Assembly: GCA_023401925.1 (NCBI GenBank)
Contig: JAEXDA010000031.1
Span: 1 to 15,095, forward strand
From: Bacillota bacterium
GTDB lineage: Bacteria; Bacillota; UBA4882; UBA8346
Length of the DNA: 15,095 nucleotides
Direction of reading: 5' to 3'
How positions within the stretch are numbered: the first letter of the stretch is position 1; each line of letters begins with the position of its first letter. The notes beneath the pieces are model-generated. The model made no database searches. It saw only the letters and a list, made by a program, of their open reading frames with translations, and had not been told where the DNA came from. The position numbers and the translations under genes are program-made. Below are positions 1-7,311 of the stretch, piece after piece.

Positions 1-101
1 AGGGTTATTGCTGCGGTACTGGTTGTTTTGCCGTGGTCAACGTGACCGATTGTTCCGATATTTACGTGTGGTTTTGTGCGTTCATACTTCTGCTTTGCCA
101 T
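1..101 (-). CDS. tuf: Elongation factor Tu, N-terminal fragment (copy downstream of fusA)
   Basis: EF-Tu carries aminoacyl-tRNA to the ribosomal A site as a GTP complex. Only the first 33 codons are inside the window; the gene continues past the left edge. The start is ATG at 101..99, preceded by a strong GAAGGAGG at 111..118. The translation begins MAKQKYERTKPHVNIGTIGH and continues through the P-loop GHVDHGKTT, which is diagnostic of EF-Tu. The residue after GKTT is Ser where most EF-Tu have Leu (GKTTLTAAIT). The gene lies 57 nt after fusA with no promoter or terminator visible between them, the standard str-operon arrangement (rpsL-rpsG-fusA-tuf). A second tuf ends at the right edge of the window. 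Confidence 0.96.
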   Translation of the reverse strand, partial: MAKQKYERTKPHVNIGTIGHVDHGKTTSTAAIT

Positions 102-158
102 TGTATTCGTCCTCCTTCAAATCTCAATATAACTTTTTACTACTGCTATCTTGCTTCA

Positions 159-2231
159 TTAACCGACTTTTTCAATAATAGTCTCGGCAACATTTTTCGG
201 CACTTCTTCATAATGGGAAAAGTGCATTACATAAGTCGCCCGGCCTTGAGAGATAGAACGGATCGCGGTAGCATATCCAAACATCTCAGAAAGGGGAACA
301 AAACCATCAATCACTTGAACGCCAGGTCTGGTGTCCATTCCTTCAATTCTACCACGACGTGAGCTGAAATCACCCATAATGTCGCCCATATATTCTTCCG
401 GTGTAACTATCTCGACTTTCATAATCGGTTCAAGTAAAACAGGAGATGCTTTTTTGGCACCTTCTTTAAAACCCATCGAACCTGCAATTTTAAATGCCAT
501 TTCTGAAGAATCAACATCATGGTAAGAACCATCGAATAAGGTTACTTTAATATCCACCATTTGATAACCAGCAAGAACTCCCGTAAGCATGGCTTCCTTC
601 ACACCGGCTTCGGTTGGAGCAACATACTCTTTAGGAACAACTCCGCCCACAATTTTATTTTCAAATTGAAAACCGGCACCCGGTTCCAAAGGAGACAGTT
701 CCAACCACACGTGACCGTATTGACCACGGCCACCGCTCTGCCGTACAAATTTACCTTCACTCTTTACGGTTCGACGAATAGTTTCTCTATAAGCAACTTG
801 AGGCTTACCAACATTCGCTTCAACCTTAAATTCTCTCAACAAGCGATCGACAATGATTTCGAGATGAAGTTCACCCATACCGGAAATAATCGTCTGACCC
901 GTTTCGGTGTCGGTATGAACCCTAAATGTCGGATCTTCTTCTGCCAATTTCGCCAATGACAAACCCAACTTATCCTGATCGGCTTTCGTCTTCGGTTCAA
1001 TAGCAATATCAATAACCGGATCAGGGAACTCCATTGATTCCAAAAGAATTGGGTTTTTTTCATCGCAAAGGGTATCACCGGTCGTGGTATCTTTAAGACC
1101 AACGATGGCAGCAATATCACCAGTTTGAACCATATCAATATCTTCACGATGATTGGCATGCATCCGGAGAATCCGGCCAACCCGTTCTTTTTTGTTTTTA
1201 GTGGAATTTAAAATATAAGAACCTGTCGTTAAAGTTCCTGAATAAACTCTAAAGAATGCAAGTTTTCCAACAAAAGGATCCGTCATAATTTTAAAAGCCA
1301 ATGCCGAGAAGGCTTCTTTATCGTCAGCTTTTCTCAACGCTTCAGTAGCTTCGTCCGGAATCGTCCCGGAAACAGACGGCAAGTCCAATGGAGAAGGCAA
1401 ATAATCCACAACCGCGTCGAGCAGCATTTGGACTCCTTTGTTTTTAAATGCAGAACCGCACAAAACCGGCGTCATTTTGCTGGATAAAGTACCTACCCGA
1501 ATGGCTTTGCGAATTTCTTCCTCCGGAATGTCTTGCCCTTCCAAATACTTGGTCATAAGTTCTTCATCGAACTCCGCCAGAGCCTCAAGCATTTTTGCGC
1601 GGTACTCTTCAACCAAGCCAACCATATCGTCCGGCATTGCTTCTTCTTCACTTTGGGTTCCCAAATCGTCGGTATAAATAATAGCTTTCGAAGTAACCAA
1701 ATCGATAATTCCTTGAAATTTATCTTCCGATCCGATTGGTAACTGGATAGCTACCGGATTAGCACCCAAACGGGTTTTAATCATCGAAAGGCCTCTGAAA
1801 AAGTCAGCCCCTATCCGGTCCATCTTATTGACAAAAGCTATACGCGGTACACCGTACTTGTCAGCTTGGTGCCACACCGTTTCAGATTGAGGCTCAACCC
1901 CGCCCACCGAACAAAAAACCGCAACAGCACCATCAAGCACACGCAAAGATCTTTCAACTTCAACTGTGAAGTCCACGTGTCCGGGCGTGTCGATAATATT
2001 AATTTGATGATTTTTCCATTGGCAGGTGGTAGCAGCAGAGGTAATGGTGATACCTCTTTCTTGTTCTTGAACCATCCAGTCCATAGTAGCAGCGCCATCA
2101 TGAACCTCGCCCATACGATGCAATTTTCCGGTATAGAACAAAATGCGTTCGGTAGTCGTCGTTTTACCGGCATCAATATGAGCCATAATACCTATATTTC
2201 TAACCATATTTAAATCAAATTTCCTAGCCAA
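159..2231 (-). CDS. fusA: Elongation factor G
   Basis: EF-G is the GTPase that drives tRNA-mRNA translocation and, with ribosome recycling factor, splits ribosomes. The product is 690 aa, normal for bacterial EF-G. Visible motifs are G1 AHIDAGKTT (about 17-25), G3 DTPGH (about 81-85, with the catalytic His), G4 NKMD (about 135-138), and the domain IV stretch SGGRGQYGHVWLEL. The C-terminal half has the GDFSSRRGRIEG and GYATAIRSISQGRA blocks of domain V. I chose the TTG at 2231..2229 because it gives the family N-terminus MARKF..RNIGIMAHIDAGK. An in-frame GTG five codons upstream has no SD sequence. The SD for the TTG is only a GGGG about 9 nt away, weak compared with neighbouring genes. The gene lies 92 nt after rpsG and 57 nt before tuf, in the str operon. 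Confidence 0.97.
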   Translation of the reverse strand: MARKFDLNMVRNIGIMAHIDAGKTTTTERILFYTGKLHRMGEVHDGAATMDWMVQEQERGITITSAATTCQWKNHQINIIDTPGHVDFTVEVERSLRVLDGAVAVFCSVGGVEPQSETVWHQADKYGVPRIAFVNKMDRIGADFFRGLSMIKTRLGANPVAIQLPIGSEDKFQGIIDLVTSKAIIYTDDLGTQSEEEAMPDDMVGLVEEYRAKMLEALAEFDEELMTKYLEGQDIPEEEIRKAIRVGTLSSKMTPVLCGSAFKNKGVQMLLDAVVDYLPSPLDLPSVSGTIPDEATEALRKADDKEAFSALAFKIMTDPFVGKLAFFRVYSGTLTTGSYILNSTKNKKERVGRILRMHANHREDIDMVQTGDIAAIVGLKDTTTGDTLCDEKNPILLESMEFPDPVIDIAIEPKTKADQDKLGLSLAKLAEEDPTFRVHTDTETGQTIISGMGELHLEIIVDRLLREFKVEANVGKPQVAYRETIRRTVKSEGKFVRQSGGRGQYGHVWLELSPLEPGAGFQFENKIVGGVVPKEYVAPTEAGVKEAMLTGVLAGYQMVDIKVTLFDGSYHDVDSSEMAFKIAGSMGFKEGAKKASPVLLEPIMKVEIVTPEEYMGDIMGDFSSRRGRIEGMDTRPGVQVIDGFVPLSEMFGYATAIRSISQGRATYVMHFSHYEEVPKNVAETIIEKVG

Positions 2232-2323
2232 CTTTTTATACCCCACTATAGTCTTTTGATATTATAAAACTCAATCAAGACATCAGTATAATTCCAAGCA
2301 CATTCCGCATAGCAATAAAGCTA

Positions 2324-2794
2324 TTACCAGCGGTAATGTGCAAAAGCTCTATTTGCTTCGGCCATTTTATGAGTGTCTTCCTTCTTCTTAATGGAAGAAC
2401 CCAAATTCTGAGAGGCGTCAACCAGTTCAGCGGCCAACTTTTCCTGCATGGTCTTCTCAGGACGTTGTTGAGAATAAGTCACCAACCAGCGAATAGCCAA
2501 AGCCAAACGGCGTTCAGCTCGAACTTCAATAGGAACCTGATAAGTGGCTCCGCCAACCCGACGAGGTTTAACTTCCAAAACCGGCATTACGTTTTTAATA
2601 GCGGTTTGAAAAACTTCCATCGGGTCTTTGCCGGATTTCTCACCGATAAGACTCATCGCATTATAAAAAATATTTTCCGCAACGCCTCTTTTTCCTTGAA
2701 GCATGATACGGTTAATAAATTGAGTTACCTGTTTGTTTCCATAAATCGGATCAGGCAATAATTCTCTCTTGCTAATAAAACCTCGACGCGGCAC
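2324..2794 (-). CDS. rpsG: 30S ribosomal protein S7
   Basis: S7 nucleates assembly of the 30S head by binding the 3' major domain of 16S rRNA, and it contacts the E-site tRNA. The product is 156 aa, the standard length. It carries the signatures LPDPIYGNKQVTQFINRIM, MPVLEVKPRRVGGATYQVP and the C-terminal KKREDTHKMAEANRAFAHYRW-type block (here with KKKED). The start is GTG at 2794..2792, giving MPRRGFISKRE; a GAGGGGG lies about 7 nt upstream. The gene begins only 16 nt after the rpsL stop, so the two are probably co-translated from one str-operon mRNA. Confidence 0.97.
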   Translation of the reverse strand: MPRRGFISKRELLPDPIYGNKQVTQFINRIMLQGKRGVAENIFYNAMSLIGEKSGKDPMEVFQTAIKNVMPVLEVKPRRVGGATYQVPIEVRAERRLALAIRWLVTYSQQRPEKTMQEKLAAELVDASQNLGSSIKKKEDTHKMAEANRAFAHYRW

Positions 2795-2810
2795 AATAAT
2801 ACCCCCTCAC

Positions 2811-3245
2811 TTACTTCTTTTTGGTAGCGGCAGCTTTCGGCTTCTTTGCTCCATATTTGGAACGGCCCTGTTTACGGTTTTGAACTCCCGCTGTATCCAA
2901 AGTGCCTCTAATAATATGATAACGAACGCCAGGGAGGTCTTTAACACGCCCACCCCTGATTAAAACAACCGAGTGTTCTTGCAAATTATGACCTTCACCC
3001 GGAATGTAAGCAGTCACTTCCATACGGTTCGTTAACCGTACCCTTGCTACCTTTCGCAAAGCCGAATTAGGCTTTTTCGGAGTAACCGTCGACACACGAG
3101 TACATACACCTCGCTTTTGCGAACTCCCGTCAGTTCTGATCATTTGCTCTTTGTTAACATTATAAGCCCATCCCAATGCCGGAGCAGTACTCTTTTTAGA
3201 GATTGCTTCACGACCTTGTTTTATTAGTTGGTTAATTGTAGGCAA
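2811..3245 (-). CDS. rpsL: 30S ribosomal protein S12
   Basis: S12 sits at the decoding centre and controls accuracy; it is the classic streptomycin-resistance target. The product is 144 aa. That is longer than the roughly 124 aa of enterobacteria because of the Firmicutes-type insertion near residues 26-42, before QKRGVCTRV. The decoding-centre loops are of drug-sensitive type: PKKPNSALRK (Lys57, Lys58) and GGRVKDLPGVRYH (Lys102). The C-terminus is a Lys-rich tail. The start is TTG at 3245..3243, giving MPTINQLIK, with AGGAGGTGG ending 5 nt upstream. The in-frame reading 11 codons further upstream runs through that SD and is not used. The gene follows the L7Ae-like gene by 43 nt and precedes rpsG by 16 nt. 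Confidence 0.96.
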   Translation of the reverse strand: MPTINQLIKQGREAISKKSTAPALGWAYNVNKEQMIRTDGSSQKRGVCTRVSTVTPKKPNSALRKVARVRLTNRMEVTAYIPGEGHNLQEHSVVLIRGGRVKDLPGVRYHIIRGTLDTAGVQNRKQGRSKYGAKKPKAAATKKK

Positions 3246-3288
3246 ATGTCCCACCTCCTTCCAAACGACTAAAATCATTTATCATTGA

Positions 3289-3537
3289 TTACTTCATAAT
3301 ACTTACAATCGCGGCACCGACTTCTATCTGACATAGCCGCCCCAATTCTTTTTGGGTCATGTCCGTCTTGATTAAGGGAATCTGTTTCTCTTGGCAAGGT
3401 CCGGAAATCTTCCTTATAATATGTTCTTCCACATCCTCGGCTATATATACAGCATTCACACGATTTTGTTGGACAGCCCGCAGAGTTTGTTTTAATCCCA
3501 CAATTTTTTCCCTGGCTTCTTGAATGGCATGCACCAT
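3289..3537 (-). CDS. ybxF: L7Ae/YbxF-family kink-turn RNA-binding protein
   Basis: This is an 82-aa single-domain protein of the L7Ae/L30e/S12e superfamily. Family members bind kink-turn RNA; the Bacillus homologue encoded at the same locus associates with ribosomes. The match rests on IVGLKQTLRAVQQNRVNAVYIAED near the N-terminus and on the C-terminal LGRLCQIEVGAAIVSI block, plus synteny between rpoC and rpsL. The start is ATG at 3537..3535 with CGGAGG 6 nt upstream. An in-frame GTG seven codons earlier overlaps that SD and is less likely. It is the first gene after a strong promoter and so leads the str operon. Its exact role in this organism is inferred from the family. Confidence 0.87.
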   Translation of the reverse strand: MVHAIQEAREKIVGLKQTLRAVQQNRVNAVYIAEDVEEHIIRKISGPCQEKQIPLIKTDMTQKELGRLCQIEVGAAIVSIMK

Positions 3538-3596
3538 CGCTATCCTCCGAAACACCAACCAACGACTTCCAATATACCCAAATCAGACACTTTCAT

Positions 3597-3625
3597 ATTT
3601 TAACACCAATTATACGGCGTGTCAA
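3597..3625 (-). promoter_or_regulatory. sigma-A-type promoter of the str operon
   Basis: On the minus strand there is a perfect -35 TTGACA (3625..3620), a 17-nt spacer, and -10 TAAAAT (3602..3597). A TG one base before the -10 adds an extended -10. The spacing and sequence are near consensus. It lies downstream of the rpoC terminator and roughly 50 nt of leader precede the L7Ae-like gene. Confidence 0.87.
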
Positions 3626-3672
3626 CAAAATATTGAGGAGATTTAAATGTTTGGAATAAAAACTTATGAATG

Positions 3673-3735
3673 AAAAAATTTCAGGAGCCAGCCGGTTCAA
3701 TCAAAGGGTGTTAATAATGAAGGTTTGGCTCCTGA
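3673..3735 (-). terminator. Intrinsic terminator after rpoC
   Basis: Reading the minus strand, TCAGGAGCCA (3735..3726) pairs perfectly with TGGCTCCTGA (3690..3681) over 10 bp and is followed by AATTTTTTC. The loop is unusually long, about 35 nt, with no obvious strong inner helix. It lies 22 nt after the rpoC stop and upstream of the str promoter, so it separates the two units. Confidence 0.85.
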
Positions 3736-3757
3736 TTCTTAGGTTTAAGCGAATCTT

Positions 3758-6700
3758 TTAATCAACTTCGATTTTGACATTTCGGTAACGGGACATACCG
3801 GTACCGGCGGGCACCACTTTTCCAATGATCACGTTTTCTTTAAGCCCTAAAAGCGGATCCGTTTTGCCTTTGATGGAAGCCTCCGTCAATACTCTGGTTG
3901 TTTCTTGGAACGAGGCGGCTGATAACCAACTGTCCGTTGCCAAGGAAGCCTTGGTTATTCCAAGCAGAACAACTTTCGCAGTTGCCGGCTCACCACCGGT
4001 CGCTTCCACTCTTTGATTCTCATCTTCAAGTTCGAAAAGATCCACCAAACCACCAGGTAATAGATCGGTATCCCCGGAAGTTTCGATTTTTCGTTTCCGT
4101 AACATCTGGCGAACCACAACCTCAATGTGTTTATCATTAATCCAAACGCCCTGCGAACGATAAACGCTCTGAACTTCTTGAACCAGATACATTTCGACGC
4201 CATGGACACCTTTGACTTTCAATATATCATGGGGATTAGCAGAACCTTCAGTTAATAAATCCCCGGATGTGGCCACCGTGCCATCTTTTACTCGAATCCG
4301 CAAACCAAAAGGTATCGGATATACTTTTTCTTCTCCATTATCGGAAGTAACGGTAATTCTACGGATCCCTTTCACCTCGGAAATCTTGCAAACACCGTTG
4401 AGTTCATTGATAATCGCTTGCCCTTTCGGTTTTCTTGCTTCAAATAGTTCCTCAACCCTCGGTAAACCTTGGGTGATATCGTCGCCAGCCACGCCTCCGG
4501 TATGGAACGTTCTCATGGTCAGCTGCGTTCCAGGTTCTCCAATGGATTGGGCCGCAATAATTCCAACCGCTTCACCAACGTCAACCAGTTTACCAGTCGC
4601 CAGATTTCGTCCATAACATTTGATACACACTCCAAAGCGACTCCGGCAAGTCAATACGGAACGAATCGTAATTTCCTTAATTCCTGCTTTTTCTATCTTT
4701 TCGGCAATTTCTTCATTAATTTCCTGGTTGGCTTTGATGATTAATTCATTAGTATTGGGATCGTAAATATCATCAGTCGATAATCTACCAATCAATCGTT
4801 CGCGCAATTTCTCGATTTCTTCATTACCGATAACAATCGCGCCGACTTTGATGCCTTCCGATGTTCCGCAATCATCTTCCCGGACAATAACATCCTGGGC
4901 TACATCCACCAGCCTTCGGGTCAAATATCCGGAGTCCGCGGTACGAAGTGCAGTATCAGCCAAACCTTTTCTGGCTCCGTGGGTTGAAATGAAGAATTCC
5001 AAAACGCTCAACCCTTCCCGGAAACTGGCCCGAATCGGTAAGTCGATGATTCGTCCCGAAGGATCAGACATCAATCCACGCATTCCAGCAAGCTGAGCCA
5101 ACTGCGAAGGGTTACCACGGGCTCCGGAGATAGACATCATAAAGACCGGATTACGGAGTTTATCAAGACCACTGGTCATTGCCTCCGAAACATCAACCTT
5201 CGCCTGGGACCAAATATCGATAAACCTTTGATAACGCTCATCGGTAGTAATCAAACCACGGCGGAATTGTTCTTCAACCTGTTCAACCAGTTTTTCGGCA
5301 TCTTCCAGAATCTGCTTTTTCTTCGGCGGAACCTTAATATCAGAAATAGCGATGGTAGTTCCGGATTGAGTTGCAAAACGATATCCCAAACGTTTAATTT
5401 GGTCCAAAATCTCGGCAGTTTTGGTAACCGAATGAACCCGGGTGCAACGGGCGATCAATGAACCTAATTTCGATTTGTCAATTACACAGTTGGTAATTTG
5501 AAAATTAGCCACCGGATCGGGATCCAAGTCCAATTTCACGCGATCATTAAAGATAACCCGTCCTGGTGTAGTTTCAACAAACTGCCCGTTAACTCTTAGC
5601 TTAATCTTAGCATGAAGCGATATTGCGCCAACTTCATAGGCATTTATCGTATCAATAGAATTACCGTATACTTTGCCTTCACCTAATGAACCTTCCCGGG
5701 CAATGGTCAGATAGTAGCACCCCAAAACCATGTCCTGGGTAGGAGTAGCAATTGGCCGGCCACTTGCAGGAGAAAGAATATTGTGCGCCGATAACATTAA
5801 AATCCTGGCTTCAGCTTGAGCCTCCGCGGATAAGGGAACATGGACCGCCATCTGGTCACCGTCAAAGTCCGCATTAAAGGCTGTACAAACCAACGGATGA
5901 ATTTGAATGGCCTTTCCTTCAACCAGTACCGGCTCAAATGCCTGAATACCAAGACGGTGCAAAGTAGGTGCCCGGTTTAACATCACCGGATGTTCATGAA
6001 TGACTTCTTCCAGAACATCCCAAACCTCGGCTTTGACCCGCTCCACCATTCTCTTGGCGCTCTTGATATTGTGAACATAACCTTTATCAACAAGGCGTTT
6101 CATAACAAACGGTTTGAACAGCTCCAAAGCCATGTCTTTCGGCAAACCGCACTGATGCATCCGGAGCTCCGGGCCAACAACGATAACCGAACGCCCGGAA
6201 TAGTCGACCCGTTTTCCCAAAAGATTTTGACGGAACCGTCCTTGCTTACCCTTGAGCATGTCACTTAAGGATTTTAAGGGACGATTACCGGGGCCGGTTA
6301 CTGGTCGGCCGCGTCGGCCATTATCGATTAGAGCATCGACGGCTTCCTGCAGCATTCTCTTTTCATTACGGACAATGATATCCGGAGCCCCGAGTTCTAA
6401 CAACCGCTTAAGACGGTTGTTACGGTTTATCACCCGGCGGTAAAGGTCATTTAAATCAGAGGTTGCGAAACGGCCTCCGTCCAGTTGAACCATGGGGCGA
6501 AGTTCCGGCGGTATTACCGGTACCACATCCATAACCATCCATTCGGGACGGCTATTGGATTTCCGGAAAGACTCCACCACCTCTAACCGGCGGATTGCCC
6601 TTATTCGACGCTGACCGCTAACTTCCTTAACTTCCTTTTTCAATTCCTCGGCCAGCTTATCTAAATCAATTTCATCCAGTAATTTTTTAATCGCCTCTGC

Positions 6701-7213
6701 GCCCATAAGAGCTTTAAATCCTTGGGCGTATTTCTCCCGCGCTTCCCGAAATTCGTTTTCGGAAAGAAGTTGTTTCTTTAGTAAGGGAGTGGTGCCATTT
6801 TCAACCACAACATAGGATGCAAAGTAAAGAACTTTTTCCAAATGGCGGGGCGACATGTCGAGTAGTAAACCCATTCGGCTGGGAATTCCTTTAAAATACC
6901 ATATATGCGAAACCGGCGCTGCCAGTTCGATATGTCCCAAACGTTCACGCCGCACCTTCGATCGGGTAACCTCAACACCGCAACGGTCGCAAATGATTCC
7001 CTTATAACGGACCCGTTTATATTTACCGCAATGGCACTCCCAGTCCCGCTGCGGACCAAAAATCTTCTCACAAAACAGGCCCTCGCGTTCTGGTTTTAAA
7101 GTACGGTAATTAATGGTCTCAGGCTTTTTTACTTCTCCACTGGACCAAGCACGGATTTGTTCCGGCGAAGCTAATCCAATTTTTAAGGCATCAAAATTAT
7201 TGGCATCCAGCAA
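3758..7213 (-). CDS. rpoC: DNA-directed RNA polymerase subunit beta'
   Basis: This is the largest core RNA polymerase subunit, carrying the catalytic metal site. The product is 1151 aa, close to other Firmicutes beta' subunits. The N-terminal zinc site is Cys60, Cys62, Cys75, Cys78 (CHCGKYKRVRYKGIICDRC). The Mg-binding NADFDGDQMAVHVP is at 447-460 with Asp449, Asp451 and Asp453. The bridge-helix region follows (about 735-770, STHGARKGLADTALRTADSG). The second zinc site is Cys782, Cys856, Cys863, Cys866. The trigger-loop segment MRTFHTGGVAGDDITQGLPRV comes next. The start is TTG at 7213..7211, giving MLDANNFDALKIGLASP, with AGGGGGG 7 nt upstream. It lies 98 nt after rpoB and is followed by an intrinsic terminator. 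Confidence 0.98.
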   Translation of the reverse strand: MLDANNFDALKIGLASPEQIRAWSSGEVKKPETINYRTLKPEREGLFCEKIFGPQRDWECHCGKYKRVRYKGIICDRCGVEVTRSKVRRERLGHIELAAPVSHIWYFKGIPSRMGLLLDMSPRHLEKVLYFASYVVVENGTTPLLKKQLLSENEFREAREKYAQGFKALMGAEAIKKLLDEIDLDKLAEELKKEVKEVSGQRRIRAIRRLEVVESFRKSNSRPEWMVMDVVPVIPPELRPMVQLDGGRFATSDLNDLYRRVINRNNRLKRLLELGAPDIIVRNEKRMLQEAVDALIDNGRRGRPVTGPGNRPLKSLSDMLKGKQGRFRQNLLGKRVDYSGRSVIVVGPELRMHQCGLPKDMALELFKPFVMKRLVDKGYVHNIKSAKRMVERVKAEVWDVLEEVIHEHPVMLNRAPTLHRLGIQAFEPVLVEGKAIQIHPLVCTAFNADFDGDQMAVHVPLSAEAQAEARILMLSAHNILSPASGRPIATPTQDMVLGCYYLTIAREGSLGEGKVYGNSIDTINAYEVGAISLHAKIKLRVNGQFVETTPGRVIFNDRVKLDLDPDPVANFQITNCVIDKSKLGSLIARCTRVHSVTKTAEILDQIKRLGYRFATQSGTTIAISDIKVPPKKKQILEDAEKLVEQVEEQFRRGLITTDERYQRFIDIWSQAKVDVSEAMTSGLDKLRNPVFMMSISGARGNPSQLAQLAGMRGLMSDPSGRIIDLPIRASFREGLSVLEFFISTHGARKGLADTALRTADSGYLTRRLVDVAQDVIVREDDCGTSEGIKVGAIVIGNEEIEKLRERLIGRLSTDDIYDPNTNELIIKANQEINEEIAEKIEKAGIKEITIRSVLTCRSRFGVCIKCYGRNLATGKLVDVGEAVGIIAAQSIGEPGTQLTMRTFHTGGVAGDDITQGLPRVEELFEARKPKGQAIINELNGVCKISEVKGIRRITVTSDNGEEKVYPIPFGLRIRVKDGTVATSGDLLTEGSANPHDILKVKGVHGVEMYLVQEVQSVYRSQGVWINDKHIEVVVRQMLRKRKIETSGDTDLLPGGLVDLFELEDENQRVEATGGEPATAKVVLLGITKASLATDSWLSAASFQETTRVLTEASIKGKTDPLLGLKENVIIGKVVPAGTGMSRYRNVKIEVD

Positions 7214-7311
7214 AAGGATTCCCCCCTAATGTCGGTTCATTATACTACAGCTTACATATTGGAGAGCAGAAACGCCCGGACTTTGCGCGAATCCACTCCT
7301 GTTCTAAATCA

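Noticed and set aside
331..959. Plus-strand ORFs over fusA
   Set aside because: They are antisense shadows of a fully conserved EF-G gene, without SD or family resemblance. The same holds for all other plus-strand ORFs, including those over rpoB, rpoC and rpmG.
3275..3562. Cys-rich 95-aa minus-strand ORF overlapping the L7Ae-like gene
   Set aside because: It is another frame of the same DNA; the 82-aa frame has the SD and the L7Ae family blocks.
7239..7244. Perfect TATAAT in the rpoB-rpoC gap as an rpoC promoter
   Set aside because: No acceptable -35 box at 16 to 18 nt upstream and no TG extension; rpoC is expected to be read from the rpoB promoter.
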